64,000 bases of DNA. Origin: Sphingobacteriales bacterium. GTDB taxonomy: Bacteria > Bacteroidota > Bacteroidia > Chitinophagales > UBA2359. Where the stretch lies: the NCBI GenBank assembly GCA_016718845.1, contig JADKCK010000045.1, positions 29,526 through 93,525 of the forward strand, written 5' to 3'. Made by a program: the position numbers and the translations under genes. The first letter of the stretch is position 1. Every line of letters starts with the position of its first letter. Of this stretch, positions 53,001 through 61,271 are shown piece by piece. The notes under the pieces were generated by a model. The model ran no database searches, was not told where the DNA came from, and was given only the letters and a program-made list of their open reading frames with translations.

Positions 53001-53270
53001 GTAATAACTTGCGAACCTTTTGTTGGCGAGCCAATTGCCCCTACTAATTTATGTGTTGATGCCAATAACACCGTTTCGGCAGCAAGTACAGGGTTTAGTG
53101 TTTCGCCTTCGGGGGCATGCCAAGGCACACCCGATTATACCTTTATTGTAACCGACAGCGACGGTATAATTGTAGATGTAACCAACAACGTAGGCGAATT
53201 TGATTTTGCAAGCTTGCCTTATGGCAACTACTGCTTTACGGGTTTGCTCACAAATACATCTTGCAGGTAG
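44058..53270 (+). CDS. Giant T9SS-exported adhesin-like protein, N-terminal part
   Basis: This 3070-codon frame begins with a signal peptide (FFFTVCCCCLFVQQLQAQ) and continues with many Ig-like modules of the C..P..A type (CTGSTIPALSVTTAAGTSVKW, TACGTYYAETW). Interspersed are at least four copies of a second module (GTPDFSFGVTDENG, YCFTPLVYNN...LLAIAG, LCIQLGETPDWC), each pairing with Ig-like units in a ~1.5-kb period. It is secreted and cysteine rich, with the sorting domain in the frame from 53418. A stop at 53268-53270 lies in a damaged patch. Function is probably surface adhesion or matrix. Confidence 0.9.
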   Translation: MRYFQLTKFFFTVCCCCLFVQQLQAQCIESSSGPTGLLPCNAANQALSITTNPAGLASSVQWSGSGVTGSGNSAIFDPDCALLGVKQLTPFLPAGTAIPQQNRNIGPFNGNLPATEQFCFDNICYGQGIVYNGLITGVINGSASDQVTICVTPPSGVSTCIGPLDLPLVNGQLSSGVDIGLLLNNAGDPNGCWNISVSGTANSYNLNLIPLAMTYPNGLSATVQGPPVSFTVVAELPPCPTFTSINAPTQVCSGSNVILSANTTPGNAQNISYVVTGSNGFSYTGINPPVDNPENTTCSPITVTYNVTVKCTNNNTTIGTQTVTATIYPEIDLSAVTIDNTSNINDPTCAVIVTAPCPDFTINGTPASASIPFGPGDNGSVANIIIGNGFGGCSATLSVPVTCIGNCVTPTTTVTTECSGSNNFKIRVSIADLGDATTLILEASQGAPITVTAAGDYLLGNFPNNTVVNVKALNPDNPSCNVNLGNFTQGCKPCPNITGIQVTNGGNICTGTTVSLNAQVTGGIDNTDYTVQWQLDGVDIPGGTGKNYAYNLIASGCQPQTHTFTAIVTCLTNGTPAANQSFTTNTITVYPIPEFGVDFFAPDNCSVTPVASPDCAPYLTMSTNPSPPGVALGQQVQVIYNVRVTGAPTSCRASGRYTVGCTDPATCTEDAGAMEPGVQTVCWGDDFAVVKSTPPLGLGFRNLITVTDELGTLVTTYGPYTSQDVVPPFAFTNNNSDPLYQAGKTYCFTPSLLFNGRDLNPGLPGTQNTYSQSGSASLPALDFDCVVDINSPNCTPEPYLYGFTVSGIPYCAGLSSYRITLVVNDNNITFNPWGGLAAAAGAGAYSSFPAPLDEQHDDGTWTLIYNGNPNGQTFNFVALQPNPLAGANINWSVTITLEDPPVFPVACPSCNDVGDAACVTLLQNPTLANITNPAPSCVGTTINLTDFNPDASQAGTYTWYNGDPSTTGTLISSPTAFVLNQNTTFYVKYQSNVGECEQMRNFTYNVNPLPTLNTPTVAPICPGATVNLSSLQPQITTAAGTFAWYIGDPDAGGAPLSNTTDVTPIGSERYYAVFTSTATGCKNKVYVSYTYNAIPVLLAQAPTVCAGTQVDLRSYEAAINANAGTFTWYNGNPDAGGTILTPNGNNQILVTPINGASYYVDYTNTATGCSNTARVVTFTVNALPTLATPTVTAVCAGTTVNLAQLQTNITTETGTFAWTSNGTSVANPAAVTLNATSSFTATFTSSATTCSKSVTFNYPVNPSPIILNANVVAPTVCANGLVDLTDYQPQISTDSNISFTWYAGNPNISPALVVGSPVPSENPQTQQLAANETRTYYAIVAKNTGCQDTVQLTANAYSTLTGGSATYDCAANQLVVDLSTVTGGSGTGYATVVADTLQQNGDVIPELTIWQVLFTDSQGCIGTLITDTVKCIACNPNVGVSIPPSVLTVDLSQTTPQSGAAQGFTTPHSEALQGTPDFSFGVTDENGVIIGLSQDGSFTYLDDNGQPLLPGTYCFTPLVYNNIQVDQVADGFVGAGNYQLADLLAIAGNLVSPLTLDTVRSLLPTLENLSGVELCIQLGETPDWCVVASYDIPCFTPNPPTNPQNNSYCTDAAPTPLSVTGGNDTLVVRWFDAQTGGNLLYTGNPYTPDQVGTYWVELARLFNEDECRSTRIAVTLTSATPPATANVSSSVTLSNGQNPDFPTTVDLDNLVTGNTAGTWTAPSGLTYNNTSHVVNANGKTPGVYTATYTINAPDPCADLVYTVVINVAGACQSPDATNPQGATYCITDAIPSISVDEPGSEYIVNWYAQEFGGNPIGTGASFTPPGPGTYWAGVARADDETCLSLNRVSATLTLVEPEDRPLIEALEMCLNYGTINPLVFADITPEGGTGTWSCVTPSAGCSATAFNPTAAGVGNYTIRYTVTNATCGTQTYDIPISVVATCNDAICNAAAGTALPPSSTTAYINNINPALNSAQASPGYATQPSNAAQGTPNHSFVVTDPTGIIVGLSLDGSFDFTGISPTGNYCFTGLAYDAGQIDAAADLLSTNPIVPAGALGTPADFHTLAELLEVVKDLGLINPFNIANVQAALPQLGAITGLTLCLNFNTTPDWCISVLSDEPCPSVPNPSGGSNQTYCNDGASSLPQLCVNDPGADFVVTWFDAASGGNVVGTGVCLSPTTTGDYWAEISSATRTECISTSRKKLTLTATQPPTAPTDFNTSGGLLYNDPQGGATSLNLSSLVTGGASGTWSAATGNPQSGVLSGSTVNANGAATGDYIFIYTINATAPCTALTYQTTVQVVDAGCLTAAHVPVATQTAISYCSNAAVPSISVQASSVANNEVVNWYNAANTLVGTGTSFTPTAAGVYCAQLAQADDATCVSSERACVTLTAVSPATATVTNTATAYVAAGQTTATVDLCSLTTNTAGTWSENGAGTITGCNFTAPEGVYTVQYTLPSGNATCPATVYNVTANIVNCGVIVCTANPGTPLPPANLQVCLNQGSSVSSPSLGFSTPPSGPCQGTPDYTYIVTDNGGIIVGVTNNLGEFDFAGLPLGSYCFTGLAYNTVQIDAAADALLGAGDYTLDDLLEVARTSGLVNPFTIANVAANLPLIGTLTGLSLCTGFGSSPAWCVDVIDVCTSTCTTPAAPTAVNPTNTICTGSTIPALSVTTAAGTSVKWYNTPTGGTSIATGNSFTPTACGTYYAETWNATPADCFSATRTALTVTCVAPPTSAVVTASANINKASCPTGNNLSLSGLIASGNTGGTWTSTAGGTIAGNSFTAANAGTYTLTYTIAGTSPCANLTYTCVVTVINCSCVAPAAPTAVAANLTACEGSALPALQVTTVANTNVNWFAAAVGGTSIATGTSFTPNSCGVYYAETFRLDDATCVSTTRTAITLTCVTPITVSVTPITVFLADGATTADVDLTTLNLPQGTWALGDCGGTITNNIYTGNEGTCTLTYTINQPSPCADNSINVSVTIVGCGVITCEPFVGEPIAPTNLCVDANNTVSAASTGFSVSPSGACQGTPDYTFIVTDSDGIIVDVTNNVGEFDFASLPYGNYCFTGLLTNTSCR

Positions 53271-53417
53271 ATGCCCCGACAATTGGTTTTATTAGGTGCA
53301 GGGAATTTTATACATTAAGAGAATTGTTGGGGTAGCAAGATTGGTGTAGTAACTCCGTTTACTATAGCTAATGTAGCTACCAACTTACCCACTATTGGTA
53401 CACTTACAGGTGTATCG
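53243..53417 (+). pseudogene. Damaged patch joining the two parts of the giant adhesin gene
   Basis: The fourth copy of the large module here should read ...YNTVQVDAADNLVLLGAGNYTLRELLG...VVTPFTIANV, by comparison with the copy at 51.7-51.9 kb. Instead several small indels shift the frame in and out and introduce TAG and TAA. Sequence before 53243 and after about 53350 is in the same frame, so the indels sum to a multiple of three. Confidence 0.75.
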
Positions 53418-55913
53418 TTGTGTATTGCGTTTGGCGATGCCCCAGCATGGTGTATAACCTATACCGAAAACTGCAACCAAGCTTGCACCGCACCCGATGC
53501 TCCTACCGCCGTTAATGCCAACAACAGCATCTGTACAGGTAGCACCATTCCTGCCCTAACCGTAACAACAACTGCGGGCACAAGCGTAAAATGGTACGAT
53601 ACCCCAACAGGCGGCACTGCCATAGCCACAGGCAACAGCTTTACGCCAACGGCTTGCGGCACTTACTATGCCGAGGCATGGAACGTTACCCCCGCCGACT
53701 GTTTTAGCACTACCCGCACAGCCCTAACGATAACTTGTGTGGCACCACCAACAAGTGCAGTTATTGCCGCATCTGCCCAAATTAATAAAGCCAGTTGCCC
53801 TACAGATAATAGCTTATCGCTGAGCAGCCTAATTACAGCAGGTAATACAGGCGGTACTTGGACAAGCACCGTTGGCGGAACCATTGCAGGTAATACTTTT
53901 ACGGCTGCTAACACGGGTAGCTATACGCTTACCTATACCATTGCAGCTACAAGCCCTTGTGCTAACCTAACTTACACTTGTGTAGTAACGGTTAACGATT
54001 GTAGTTGTGTGGCTCCGGCTGCTCCGGTAGCTTTGCAAAATTCGGTAACGGTTTGTGCCGATATAAACCAAGCCACCATTGAGGTAAGCACCGAAACCGA
54101 AACAACAGTAACTTGGTTCGATGCCCCAACAGGTGGTAATGTAGTCGGCAACGGCACTACTTTAACAACCACTTGCGGCACGTACTATGCACAAGCCGAG
54201 CGTCTATCGCCCGAAAATTGCATTAGCCTAAGCCGTACTGCTGTTACTATTGTGTGTGTGGAGCCACTCGAACAAGCCACCCTTGCCCCATCTGCCCAAA
54301 TAACCAAAGCCACTTGCGATACCAACAACAGCATTGACCTATTTACCCTAATAACAAGCGGCAACACCAACGGCACTTGGACACTAGACGGCAACCTAAT
54401 TGTTGATGGTATATTTAGTACCGATGCACTAGGTACGTATCAGCTAACTTACACCCTTGCACCCGCCGACCCCTGCCCAGGATATAGCTACGTAATACCC
54501 ATTACCGTAACACCTTGCGAATGTAATGCTACTGCACCAACAGGCGCACAAAATGCCACCGTTTGCGAAGGTAATACAGCAGCTATTAGTGTAGATGATG
54601 CCCCCACAGGCTATAGCATACAATGGTTCGATGCCCCAACAGGCGGCACTACCATAGCCACAGGCAACAGCTTTACGCCAACAGATTGCGGCACTTATTA
54701 TGCCCAAATGATTAGTACAGACGATGCCACTTGTACAAGCAGCCGCACTGCCGTAACCCTAACTTGTGTTACGCCAATAGCTGCCGTAGCAACATCTGTT
54801 ACGCAATACTTGGCAGTAGGGGCTACCACCGCCGATATTGATTTGTGTGCATTAGACTTGCCCCCAGGTACATGGACAGTAGGCGATTGTGGCGGAACCA
54901 TTAGCAACGATGGTTGCACCTATACAGGCGGCGAAGGTAGTTGTGTACTGGTTTACACCATAGACCAACCCGCCCCATGCGACGATAATACCCTAAGTAT
55001 AACCGTTACTATTTTAACCAATAGTTTACCTATTTTGGGCGATGATACCCTAACCTACACCCTTGACCAAGATACCGACCTAACAACCAACATTATTGTA
55101 GATGCAGGTGCAACCGACCCCGAAGGCGGAACCATAACTTTGGTAGATGTAACACAACCCGACCCAACAGAAGGCACTGTTACGTTTGATGCCGATGGTA
55201 ACATCATCTTTACACCTGCCGACGGCTTTACAGGTACGGTAACTATTGGCTTTACCATTGCCGACGATGCAGGCAACCAAGTGTCGGGAAGCATTACTAT
55301 TACGGTACAAGATACCACTTGTGTAGGTTTAGCCCCTATCCAAATAACGCAGTTGGTGAACGACAGTAACAACGAAACCTATACCGTTAGTGCTACTATT
55401 GCAGGTGGATTACCCGCTACCAACCCCGCCGAGCCTTATTTGATAACACTAACTATTGTGCGAAACGATACGGTTTTTGCAACGATACCCTACACCTATT
55501 TGCCCGGCATGACCGAGTTTAGCAGCGATGCCCTGCCTTATTTAACAGGCGACTTGCCATTTGATGTAATTGTAACTGTAACCGACAACTCAGGTTGTAC
55601 CATAGCCACCGATACCCTACAGGCAGTACTCGACCCCAACGTAGGTATAGGTACTATTGCCAATAACTTTGAGTTGAGCGTATCGCCCATACCAACTACT
55701 AACCTGCTAAACATTAGTTTTGCTACCCTTGCCAAAGGTAACACACAAATTAAATTGTACGATGCAGCAGGTAAATTGGTATTACAGCAAACCCTTGCCA
55801 CCAACAACACCAATACGGTAGTGTTAGATGTGGCTAAGTATCCAGCGGGTGTTTACTTTTTAAGTATCAGCAATGCCCAAGGTGTAGCTACTGCTAAGGT
55901 CATAAAACAATAA
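53418..55913 (+). CDS. Giant T9SS-exported adhesin-like protein, C-terminal part
   Basis: The 831-codon frame continues the adhesin in the same frame: Ig-like modules (CTGSTIPALTVTTTAGTSVKW), a cadherin/Ig-like domain near the end (ILGDDTLTYTLDQDTDLTT, DADGNIIFTPADGFTGTVTI), and a C-terminal type IX sorting domain (FELSVSPIPTTNLLNISF, IKLYDAAGKLVLQQ, YPAGVYFLSIS, ATAKVIKQ). T9SS domains are cleaved when the protein reaches the surface. The parts at 52.02-52.5 and 53.52-54.0 kb are about 85-90% alike, so the repeat may cause assembly trouble here. A hairpin follows the stop. Confidence 0.9.
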   Translation: MCIAFGDAPAWCITYTENCNQACTAPDAPTAVNANNSICTGSTIPALTVTTTAGTSVKWYDTPTGGTAIATGNSFTPTACGTYYAEAWNVTPADCFSTTRTALTITCVAPPTSAVIAASAQINKASCPTDNSLSLSSLITAGNTGGTWTSTVGGTIAGNTFTAANTGSYTLTYTIAATSPCANLTYTCVVTVNDCSCVAPAAPVALQNSVTVCADINQATIEVSTETETTVTWFDAPTGGNVVGNGTTLTTTCGTYYAQAERLSPENCISLSRTAVTIVCVEPLEQATLAPSAQITKATCDTNNSIDLFTLITSGNTNGTWTLDGNLIVDGIFSTDALGTYQLTYTLAPADPCPGYSYVIPITVTPCECNATAPTGAQNATVCEGNTAAISVDDAPTGYSIQWFDAPTGGTTIATGNSFTPTDCGTYYAQMISTDDATCTSSRTAVTLTCVTPIAAVATSVTQYLAVGATTADIDLCALDLPPGTWTVGDCGGTISNDGCTYTGGEGSCVLVYTIDQPAPCDDNTLSITVTILTNSLPILGDDTLTYTLDQDTDLTTNIIVDAGATDPEGGTITLVDVTQPDPTEGTVTFDADGNIIFTPADGFTGTVTIGFTIADDAGNQVSGSITITVQDTTCVGLAPIQITQLVNDSNNETYTVSATIAGGLPATNPAEPYLITLTIVRNDTVFATIPYTYLPGMTEFSSDALPYLTGDLPFDVIVTVTDNSGCTIATDTLQAVLDPNVGIGTIANNFELSVSPIPTTNLLNISFATLAKGNTQIKLYDAAGKLVLQQTLATNNTNTVVLDVAKYPAGVYFLSISNAQGVATAKVIKQ

Positions 55914-55954
55914 ACACAAGCTGATTGCCTAAACAGCAACGCATGTTGACAAAG

Positions 55955-55993
55955 AAAGCCGTCCTTTGGAAATTATTTCCAGAGGACGGCTTT
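55955..55993 (+). terminator. Terminator of the giant adhesin gene
   Basis: AAAGCCGTCCTTTGGA pairs with TCCAGAGGACGGCTTT (one mismatch), followed by Ts, about 40 nt after the stop. Confidence 0.75.
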
Positions 55994-56097
55994 TTTGTGT
56001 TTAGTAGCGCGTCGCGCCAACATTAAAAATTTAGTAACTATTTGGCAGCCGATTTTATTGCGTTACTAACAATTAACGGGCAGGCTGCCGTTGATAG

Positions 56098-56727
56098 CTA
56101 ATAAATAGCTACTTCGGCTTTTACCACATCGGAGTAATGCCCCACTAATTGGTCTTTGTAGATATAGCGTAGGCGATAATGGCGGGTTTCGGCTTGCTGA
56201 TGTACTTGATTTTTGCGGGTATCTTCGTAGGGCGAGCGGTTATCTTTGTCTAGTTTTACCCAGTTTGCCCCATCGTAGCTTGTTTCTACCAATACGCCGT
56301 GCATTTGTCCTTTTAGCCAATCAATAATTACTTGGTCGGGTAGTACGGTAATGCCTGTTATATGGGCTTTGGCATCGTTGGGGCTAATGGGGGTGTTATC
56401 TTGGCGTATGCCCATGGCTTCGGCGTCGGCTTCGTCAAAATCTGGATTAATAGTCAGGGCGGTTATTACCCGTTTTAGCGCAGTTTTGGCATTGCTAAGT
56501 GTGGTGTTTTTGGTGTTGGTGCTTGCCTGTGCTATTTGTGTATCGTCGTGTGCTTTGGCTATTACAAGCGGTATTTGCTGGTTATAGTCGTTTATTAGTG
56601 CCAAATCGGTAGCCGAAACGCCATATTTGGCAGCTAATTTAGTGTTCAGCAAATTAGCTATGTTGCTGAAATACTTTGGTACGTTGCCCTCGGTAGAAGG
56701 ATAAAAAAATGCTTTTTTCTTGTTCAT
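56098..56727 (-). CDS. Conserved Bacteroidota protein of unknown function with fibronectin-III-like end
   Basis: I start at ATG 56727 (MNKKKAFFYPSTEGNVPKYF); the frame further upstream runs through the tandem repeat and is not credible. Of 209 residues, ~1-110 are helical (FSNIANLLNTKLAAKYGVSATDLALI) and ~125-209 are strand rich (ITGITVLPDQVIIDWLKG, GVLVETSYDGANWVKL, RHYRLRYIYKDQLVGHYSDVVKAEV), a fibronectin type III-like fold. Similar proteins start MKKKAFFPST.. in other Bacteroidota. Role unknown. Confidence 0.8.
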   Translation of the reverse strand: MNKKKAFFYPSTEGNVPKYFSNIANLLNTKLAAKYGVSATDLALINDYNQQIPLVIAKAHDDTQIAQASTNTKNTTLSNAKTALKRVITALTINPDFDEADAEAMGIRQDNTPISPNDAKAHITGITVLPDQVIIDWLKGQMHGVLVETSYDGANWVKLDKDNRSPYEDTRKNQVHQQAETRHYRLRYIYKDQLVGHYSDVVKAEVAIY

Positions 56728-56846
56728 TTGAGTATACAATTTAGGATGATGAAAACAGTACAACGCCCCAAAGACGATAATTATTGTGTGTAGGTTGCAT
56801 AAAAAAGCAAAGTTTTTGCCTTTTTTTTGTTTTTTCAAGCCCAAAA

Positions 56847-57104
56847 CGTGATAGCTCAACCTTGAAGCGTGACATCTCAACCTTGAAGCGTAGCATCTCA
56901 ACCTTGAAGCGTGACATCTCAACCTTGAAGTGTGGCATCTCAACCTTGAAGCGTGACATCTCAACCTTGAAACGTGACATCTCAACCTTGAAACGTGGCA
57001 TCTCAACGTTGAAGCGTGACATCTCAACGTTGAAACGTGACATCTCAACGTTGAAACGTGACATCTCAACGTTGAAACGTGATAGCTCAACCTTGAAGCG
57101 TGGC
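56847..57104. repeat. Tandem array of 12 x 21-bp units (ACATCTCAACCTTGAAGCGTG)
   Basis: Twelve copies follow each other with few differences; the right half uses AACGTTGAAAC instead of AACCTTGAAGC. All frames through it are open (STLKRDI, MSRFNVE, CHVSTLR repeats), which is a property of the repeat. It lies between divergent genes, upstream of both. Confidence 0.9.
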
Positions 57105-57479
57105 ATTTTCGCCTTGCTTTTTGCCTGTTTAAAACATATTGCGGTGCAAAGATGTAGCATTATGCTAATGCAGATAAACACCATATACCCCCAAATGCGT
57201 ACATTTTTTTTGTGCTTTATCGCATTTTTTTACACACCAAATCAAACATAAACCATTGATAATCAGTAGGTATTGTTAGTTTATTTAGGCATTTTATCGG
57301 CGGTAGTTAAAAAACAAAGGTGCTAATTTACGCCTCAAAATAAGCAAGTTTAAAAAAGTTTTAGTATCTTTGGAACAAAAAAGTGGTGAAGGGCACAAAT
57401 TAGACTACTTCGCTTTGTAAAAACCACCTTTTAGACACTAAAAAGTTCTTGATTTCTTAATTTTTAAAATTTTTGTAAC

Positions 57480-58220
57480 ATGCCAAAAGTATTTTGCTTT
57501 TTTGAAAACAACACCTGCGTAGGCGTTGTTGAACAATTTGTTACCCAACACCTAAAACACATTAGGGAAGGGGGAATGTGTGTGTTTAATATGTTGTGCT
57601 TGGCAGCCTGTTTGTTGCTGCTAAGTATGCCAACAAAGGCGCAAAATGGAGCGCTGCCTTGGGGTACAGGTACGCCACCTGCTTGGGCTACCACCAAAGA
57701 GGGGATTATGAGTAAGATGATGGGTTCTGATACTACTTCGTTTTGGACGGTTAAAGCTGCCGCCGAAGCGTATTTGGTTGCTCATCCCGACGAGTTTGAA
57801 GAAGGAGAAGAAGGAGAAGGAAGTTCGTTTGCGGTAAGACATGGCAGATGGTATAACTTTTGGTCAAAACAAGTAGCCCCCGATGGCAATATGTCGGCAA
57901 TACAGCAAGCATTAGAAGAAATAGCCAATAACACAGATTATGTGTGTTCGGAAGGTGGTGAATGGACACAACTTGGACCAGTAGTTAGAACGCAGCATTC
58001 GGGTATGATAATAAGTGTATACTCACCACCTAGTCACCCCGAGATTATTTACGCAGGCTCGGCTACTGCCGGTTTGTGGAAAACAGAAGATGGGGGCGAT
58101 AATTGGGTGTGCAAAACCGATGGTCTACGAATGCCTTTGTTGGGCGTACTTTCTATTGTAGGACACCCAACAAACCCCAACACAATAATAATTTGCAAGG
58201 TACAGGTAATCCAGTGGTGA
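57480..58220 (+). CDS. Secreted sortilin/BNR-type propeller protein, N-terminal fragment
   Basis: The frame encodes a signal peptide (MCVFNMLCLAACLLLLSMPTKAQ) and the start of a BNR/sortilin-like propeller: YAGSATAGLWKTEDGGDNWVCKTDGL. The true start may be ATG 57576, which follows GGGAAGGGGGA and begins the signal peptide; ATG 57480 gives a 32-residue extension. A -7 box TATCTTTG lies at 57365-57372. The frame breaks at 58200. The continuation (GTGNPVVIHNIW) is in another frame. Confidence 0.8.
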   Translation: MPKVFCFFENNTCVGVVEQFVTQHLKHIREGGMCVFNMLCLAACLLLLSMPTKAQNGALPWGTGTPPAWATTKEGIMSKMMGSDTTSFWTVKAAAEAYLVAHPDEFEEGEEGEGSSFAVRHGRWYNFWSKQVAPDGNMSAIQQALEEIANNTDYVCSEGGEWTQLGPVVRTQHSGMIISVYSPPSHPEIIYAGSATAGLWKTEDGGDNWVCKTDGLRMPLLGVLSIVGHPTNPNTIIICKVQVIQW

Positions 58221-61200
58221 TTCATAACATTTGGTATGGGTGTACTAAAAGCGATAACAATGGTGAAATGGATACTACACCGATTTAGATTTGTTTCACC
58301 CCGCTGGCCACCTAATTCCAAAAATTACTTTTTATGGCCAAACAACGCAAACTAACTGTTTGCTCTTATGCGAGCCAAGTACACTAAAATGCCTGGCAAT
58401 GCTAGATAGTTTTAAACAAACGTTGATGGTGTTTCCTGGATTTAGTGAGAGCAAAAAATCTCGGCATTGAAATATTGCCCCGGCAATAATGTACGGTATG
58501 CTATCTGCTCTATGCTAGTAGCAAGTACAAGTGCTAAGCCAAATCATTTATACCAGCCTAGACAATGGAAATACTTGACGGTGTGATTGTCCTCAGTTTA
58601 CGCCTTGTAGCCCCGCGATTTCATTTATCGCCACTTGCCAATCCAAAGTACACTGTATTTGATCCTTACGTTGCAAGTGGTAAAAATACTAAACTTGCCT
58701 TTCGTACTACTGCCCTTAACTAACTGTCCTTTGTTTGGCACCAATAAATGTAAATGGTGTACTTAGTACAGAACAACTGAATGGATTTGATAGGGTGTTT
58801 GAAGTTGACCCAATACGCAAATATTATTTACGCTGGAGCATGGGATCTTAAAGATCATTAATGGAGGACTTAGTTTTAAGCAAATTTACCAGGTGAGCAA
58901 CATGATGATGTTGGAGCCTTACAAATTGAAAACATCATGTTGATCCACGAGCTATGCAAATACTGCTATATCGACTACCACCAGCAGACTAATAATGGGT
59001 AATGATGGAGGGGTATGTGTTGGAATTGGAAATAGCGAACTTATTCCTGGGTTTGATAACATAAACGACTCTAATCATGATAACAACGCGATTTAGATGG
59101 TATTAATTCGTTGTTAGTTACCCAGTTTTACGGCATTGCAACTGGCTCCGAACGCCCTAATGTTAGTAATGGGAGGCACGCTAGATAACACTTTTGGAGG
59201 GCATACACTTATTGATTGGAGTAACCCCAATGTTGTATATTCTCGCTTTAATGCAGATCTAAAAAAATCTATTGATGGGGGTAACTGTTTTTCTGCAAAT
59301 GTAAGTAATACTTCTTCACTTGGTGGTGAATTTGATGGACTTAAAGATTTTTTATTAGCCCAAGATTTGCAAAACCCTAATTGGTTGTACCTTGCCAAAA
59401 TAAATAACTTTCGTAAAATAGATGCAAGTACAAATACCAACTTTATTCTTACAACTAAGCTACTGGTGAAAACTTTTATGGAGAGAGGAGCCTCATGTGG
59501 AAAATGAAGTATTGCATCTTGGCTATTGCTCGTCTAATCCGATATTATTTATTTACAGGGAGAGTAGGATACGAAATCGAATAAAGGACGTGGAGTAGGA
59601 TTTAAAAGTATCGACAGAGGAGTGAATTTGTCACTTGTTACTACTATTATCAACATAAACACCATAGCCATACACCCTCGAAATGCCCAACACTATATGG
59701 GTAGGTAATGGCGATATCGACAATATGGAGGAGCGATTTATCAAGTGGCGTAAATAGAGTAGGAGTTTTGACAAACGGAGGACTTACCATCGACGAGCCA
59801 TATCACACGACAATGGGCTAACCCCTTACCTCGGTTAACACACACCAATCCACGACCGAAGTGGCATACTATATGCCGGTGCAGGCGATTTTGGTTTATC
59901 GCTACGACCCCACAGTAGGGCGTTGGGCGTGTTACAACAAAGGCTTACCCGTTTGTATGGTAACAGACCTTGAAATTGACTACTGCCGCCTATTTATGCA
60001 TGGCACTTTTGGGCGTGGTATATGGGTAGTCCGCTGCCTGCCTAAATTGCCACTGCCGAAGAAGTAATTGTACAAACCAAAACTACCATCTGGGAGCAAA
60101 TAGCTATTGCGGGAACTCAACATTAGAGTAAGGCCGGAGCCACCTTAACCATAAAAGCCACCCTAAAAATGGGCGAAGACAAAAAAATAGTGGTAAAACG
60201 CGGTGCCAAACTTATTGTTGATAACGGCACCATTACCAACACCTGCGGCGCTCGCTGGGGCGGTATTGAGGTGTGGGGCAATACAGCCGTAGCACACAAA
60301 GATTTGTTTTTAACGACGCTTATACCAACGATAACCGTTAAGGATTACGAAAACCTGCACCCTACCCGACACGACCATAGTGTGGTTATACTAAAAAAAT
60401 AGTGCTCCCTAGAAAACGGACCACATTAACACCATTATCACCCAACGCACCGATGGCATACCCTAACCATTATGGCGGTATTGTATACGGGCAAGGTAGC
60501 TATTTTTAACTGCCAAAAAGGAGCCGCTTTTATGAAATACGACTACCGCAACTTTAGCCAATTTAAAGGTTGTTTGTTTTCGTCTAACCCCAGCAACTCA
60601 TCTAACAGCCCATTTGAAGGTATCAGTATCTGGGATTGTAAAGGCATTAAGGTAGATAACTGCACCTTTACCCAAACCACCCAACACACCACCAACCGAA
60701 ACAGGTATTACCACAGGCGAACGGCTAAACCTATAAACAACTAACAATTGAGAACTTAAACAGAGCCATAAATTTGGGAGGCGCTGGCACCTATCCAAAC
60801 GGTAGCCACTAGTGCAACTAATAGCACCTTTTGTAATAACAACCAAATTGTCTTTAATATTAGCTACATTAAACCAACGGCAATTAGACAACCAAGTAAC
60901 GGGCAATGGTACCTTGGTGTTTTAGCATCGGCGGTAATAGGTTACACCATTACCAAGGCAACACCTTGATGACCAACCCGGTGGGTATAGCCGCTTTTTA
61001 ACAGCCACGATACACCCGGTAACAACCTAATTGATTGCAACACCTTTACCAACTGCAACTTGGCAATGTATCTAAATGACAACAATAGTGGTTTGCAATA
61101 TAAACAACACGCTTCGACACCCAAACTGCCGACAACAAACTTGACAATGGCGTAAATAATGGCTCTATTGCCTTCTCGCAAGGCGACTTAGATGCGCCCC

Positions 61201-61271
61201 ACTTTAACCTATTCTCTACCAACCCTGCCACCCAACACTTTAAAGCACCCGCAGGGCAAACAGATTTATTT
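58221..61271 (+). pseudogene. Frameshift-rich middle of the propeller/beta-helix protein
   Basis: Short fragments in all three forward frames align in order with one protein: VMGGTLDNTFGGHTLIDWSNP and LLAQDLQNPNWLYLAKI (propeller), VYRYDPTVGRWACYNKGLPV and GTFGRGIWVV (last blade), KKIVVKRGAKLIVDNGTITN and GARWGGIEVWGNTA (beta-helix), and later NCTFTQTT. More than ten indels occur in 3 kb, far above the rate elsewhere. Either the gene is decaying or the sequence quality is poor here. Confidence 0.7.

Noticed and set aside
44069..55813. Numerous minus-strand frames of 60-150 codons under the giant adhesin
   Set aside because: Antisense to a repetitive gene with biased codon use; none has a family signature.
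31519..57104. CRISPR arrays
   Set aside because: Units are contiguous tandem repeats without unique spacers of constant length, and no cas gene is present.
56741..57251. Long frames made of MSRFNVE or STLKRDI repeats, and a 330-codon version of the 56098 gene
   Set aside because: The 21-bp unit has no stop in any frame, so it creates open frames; the gene itself starts at 56727.
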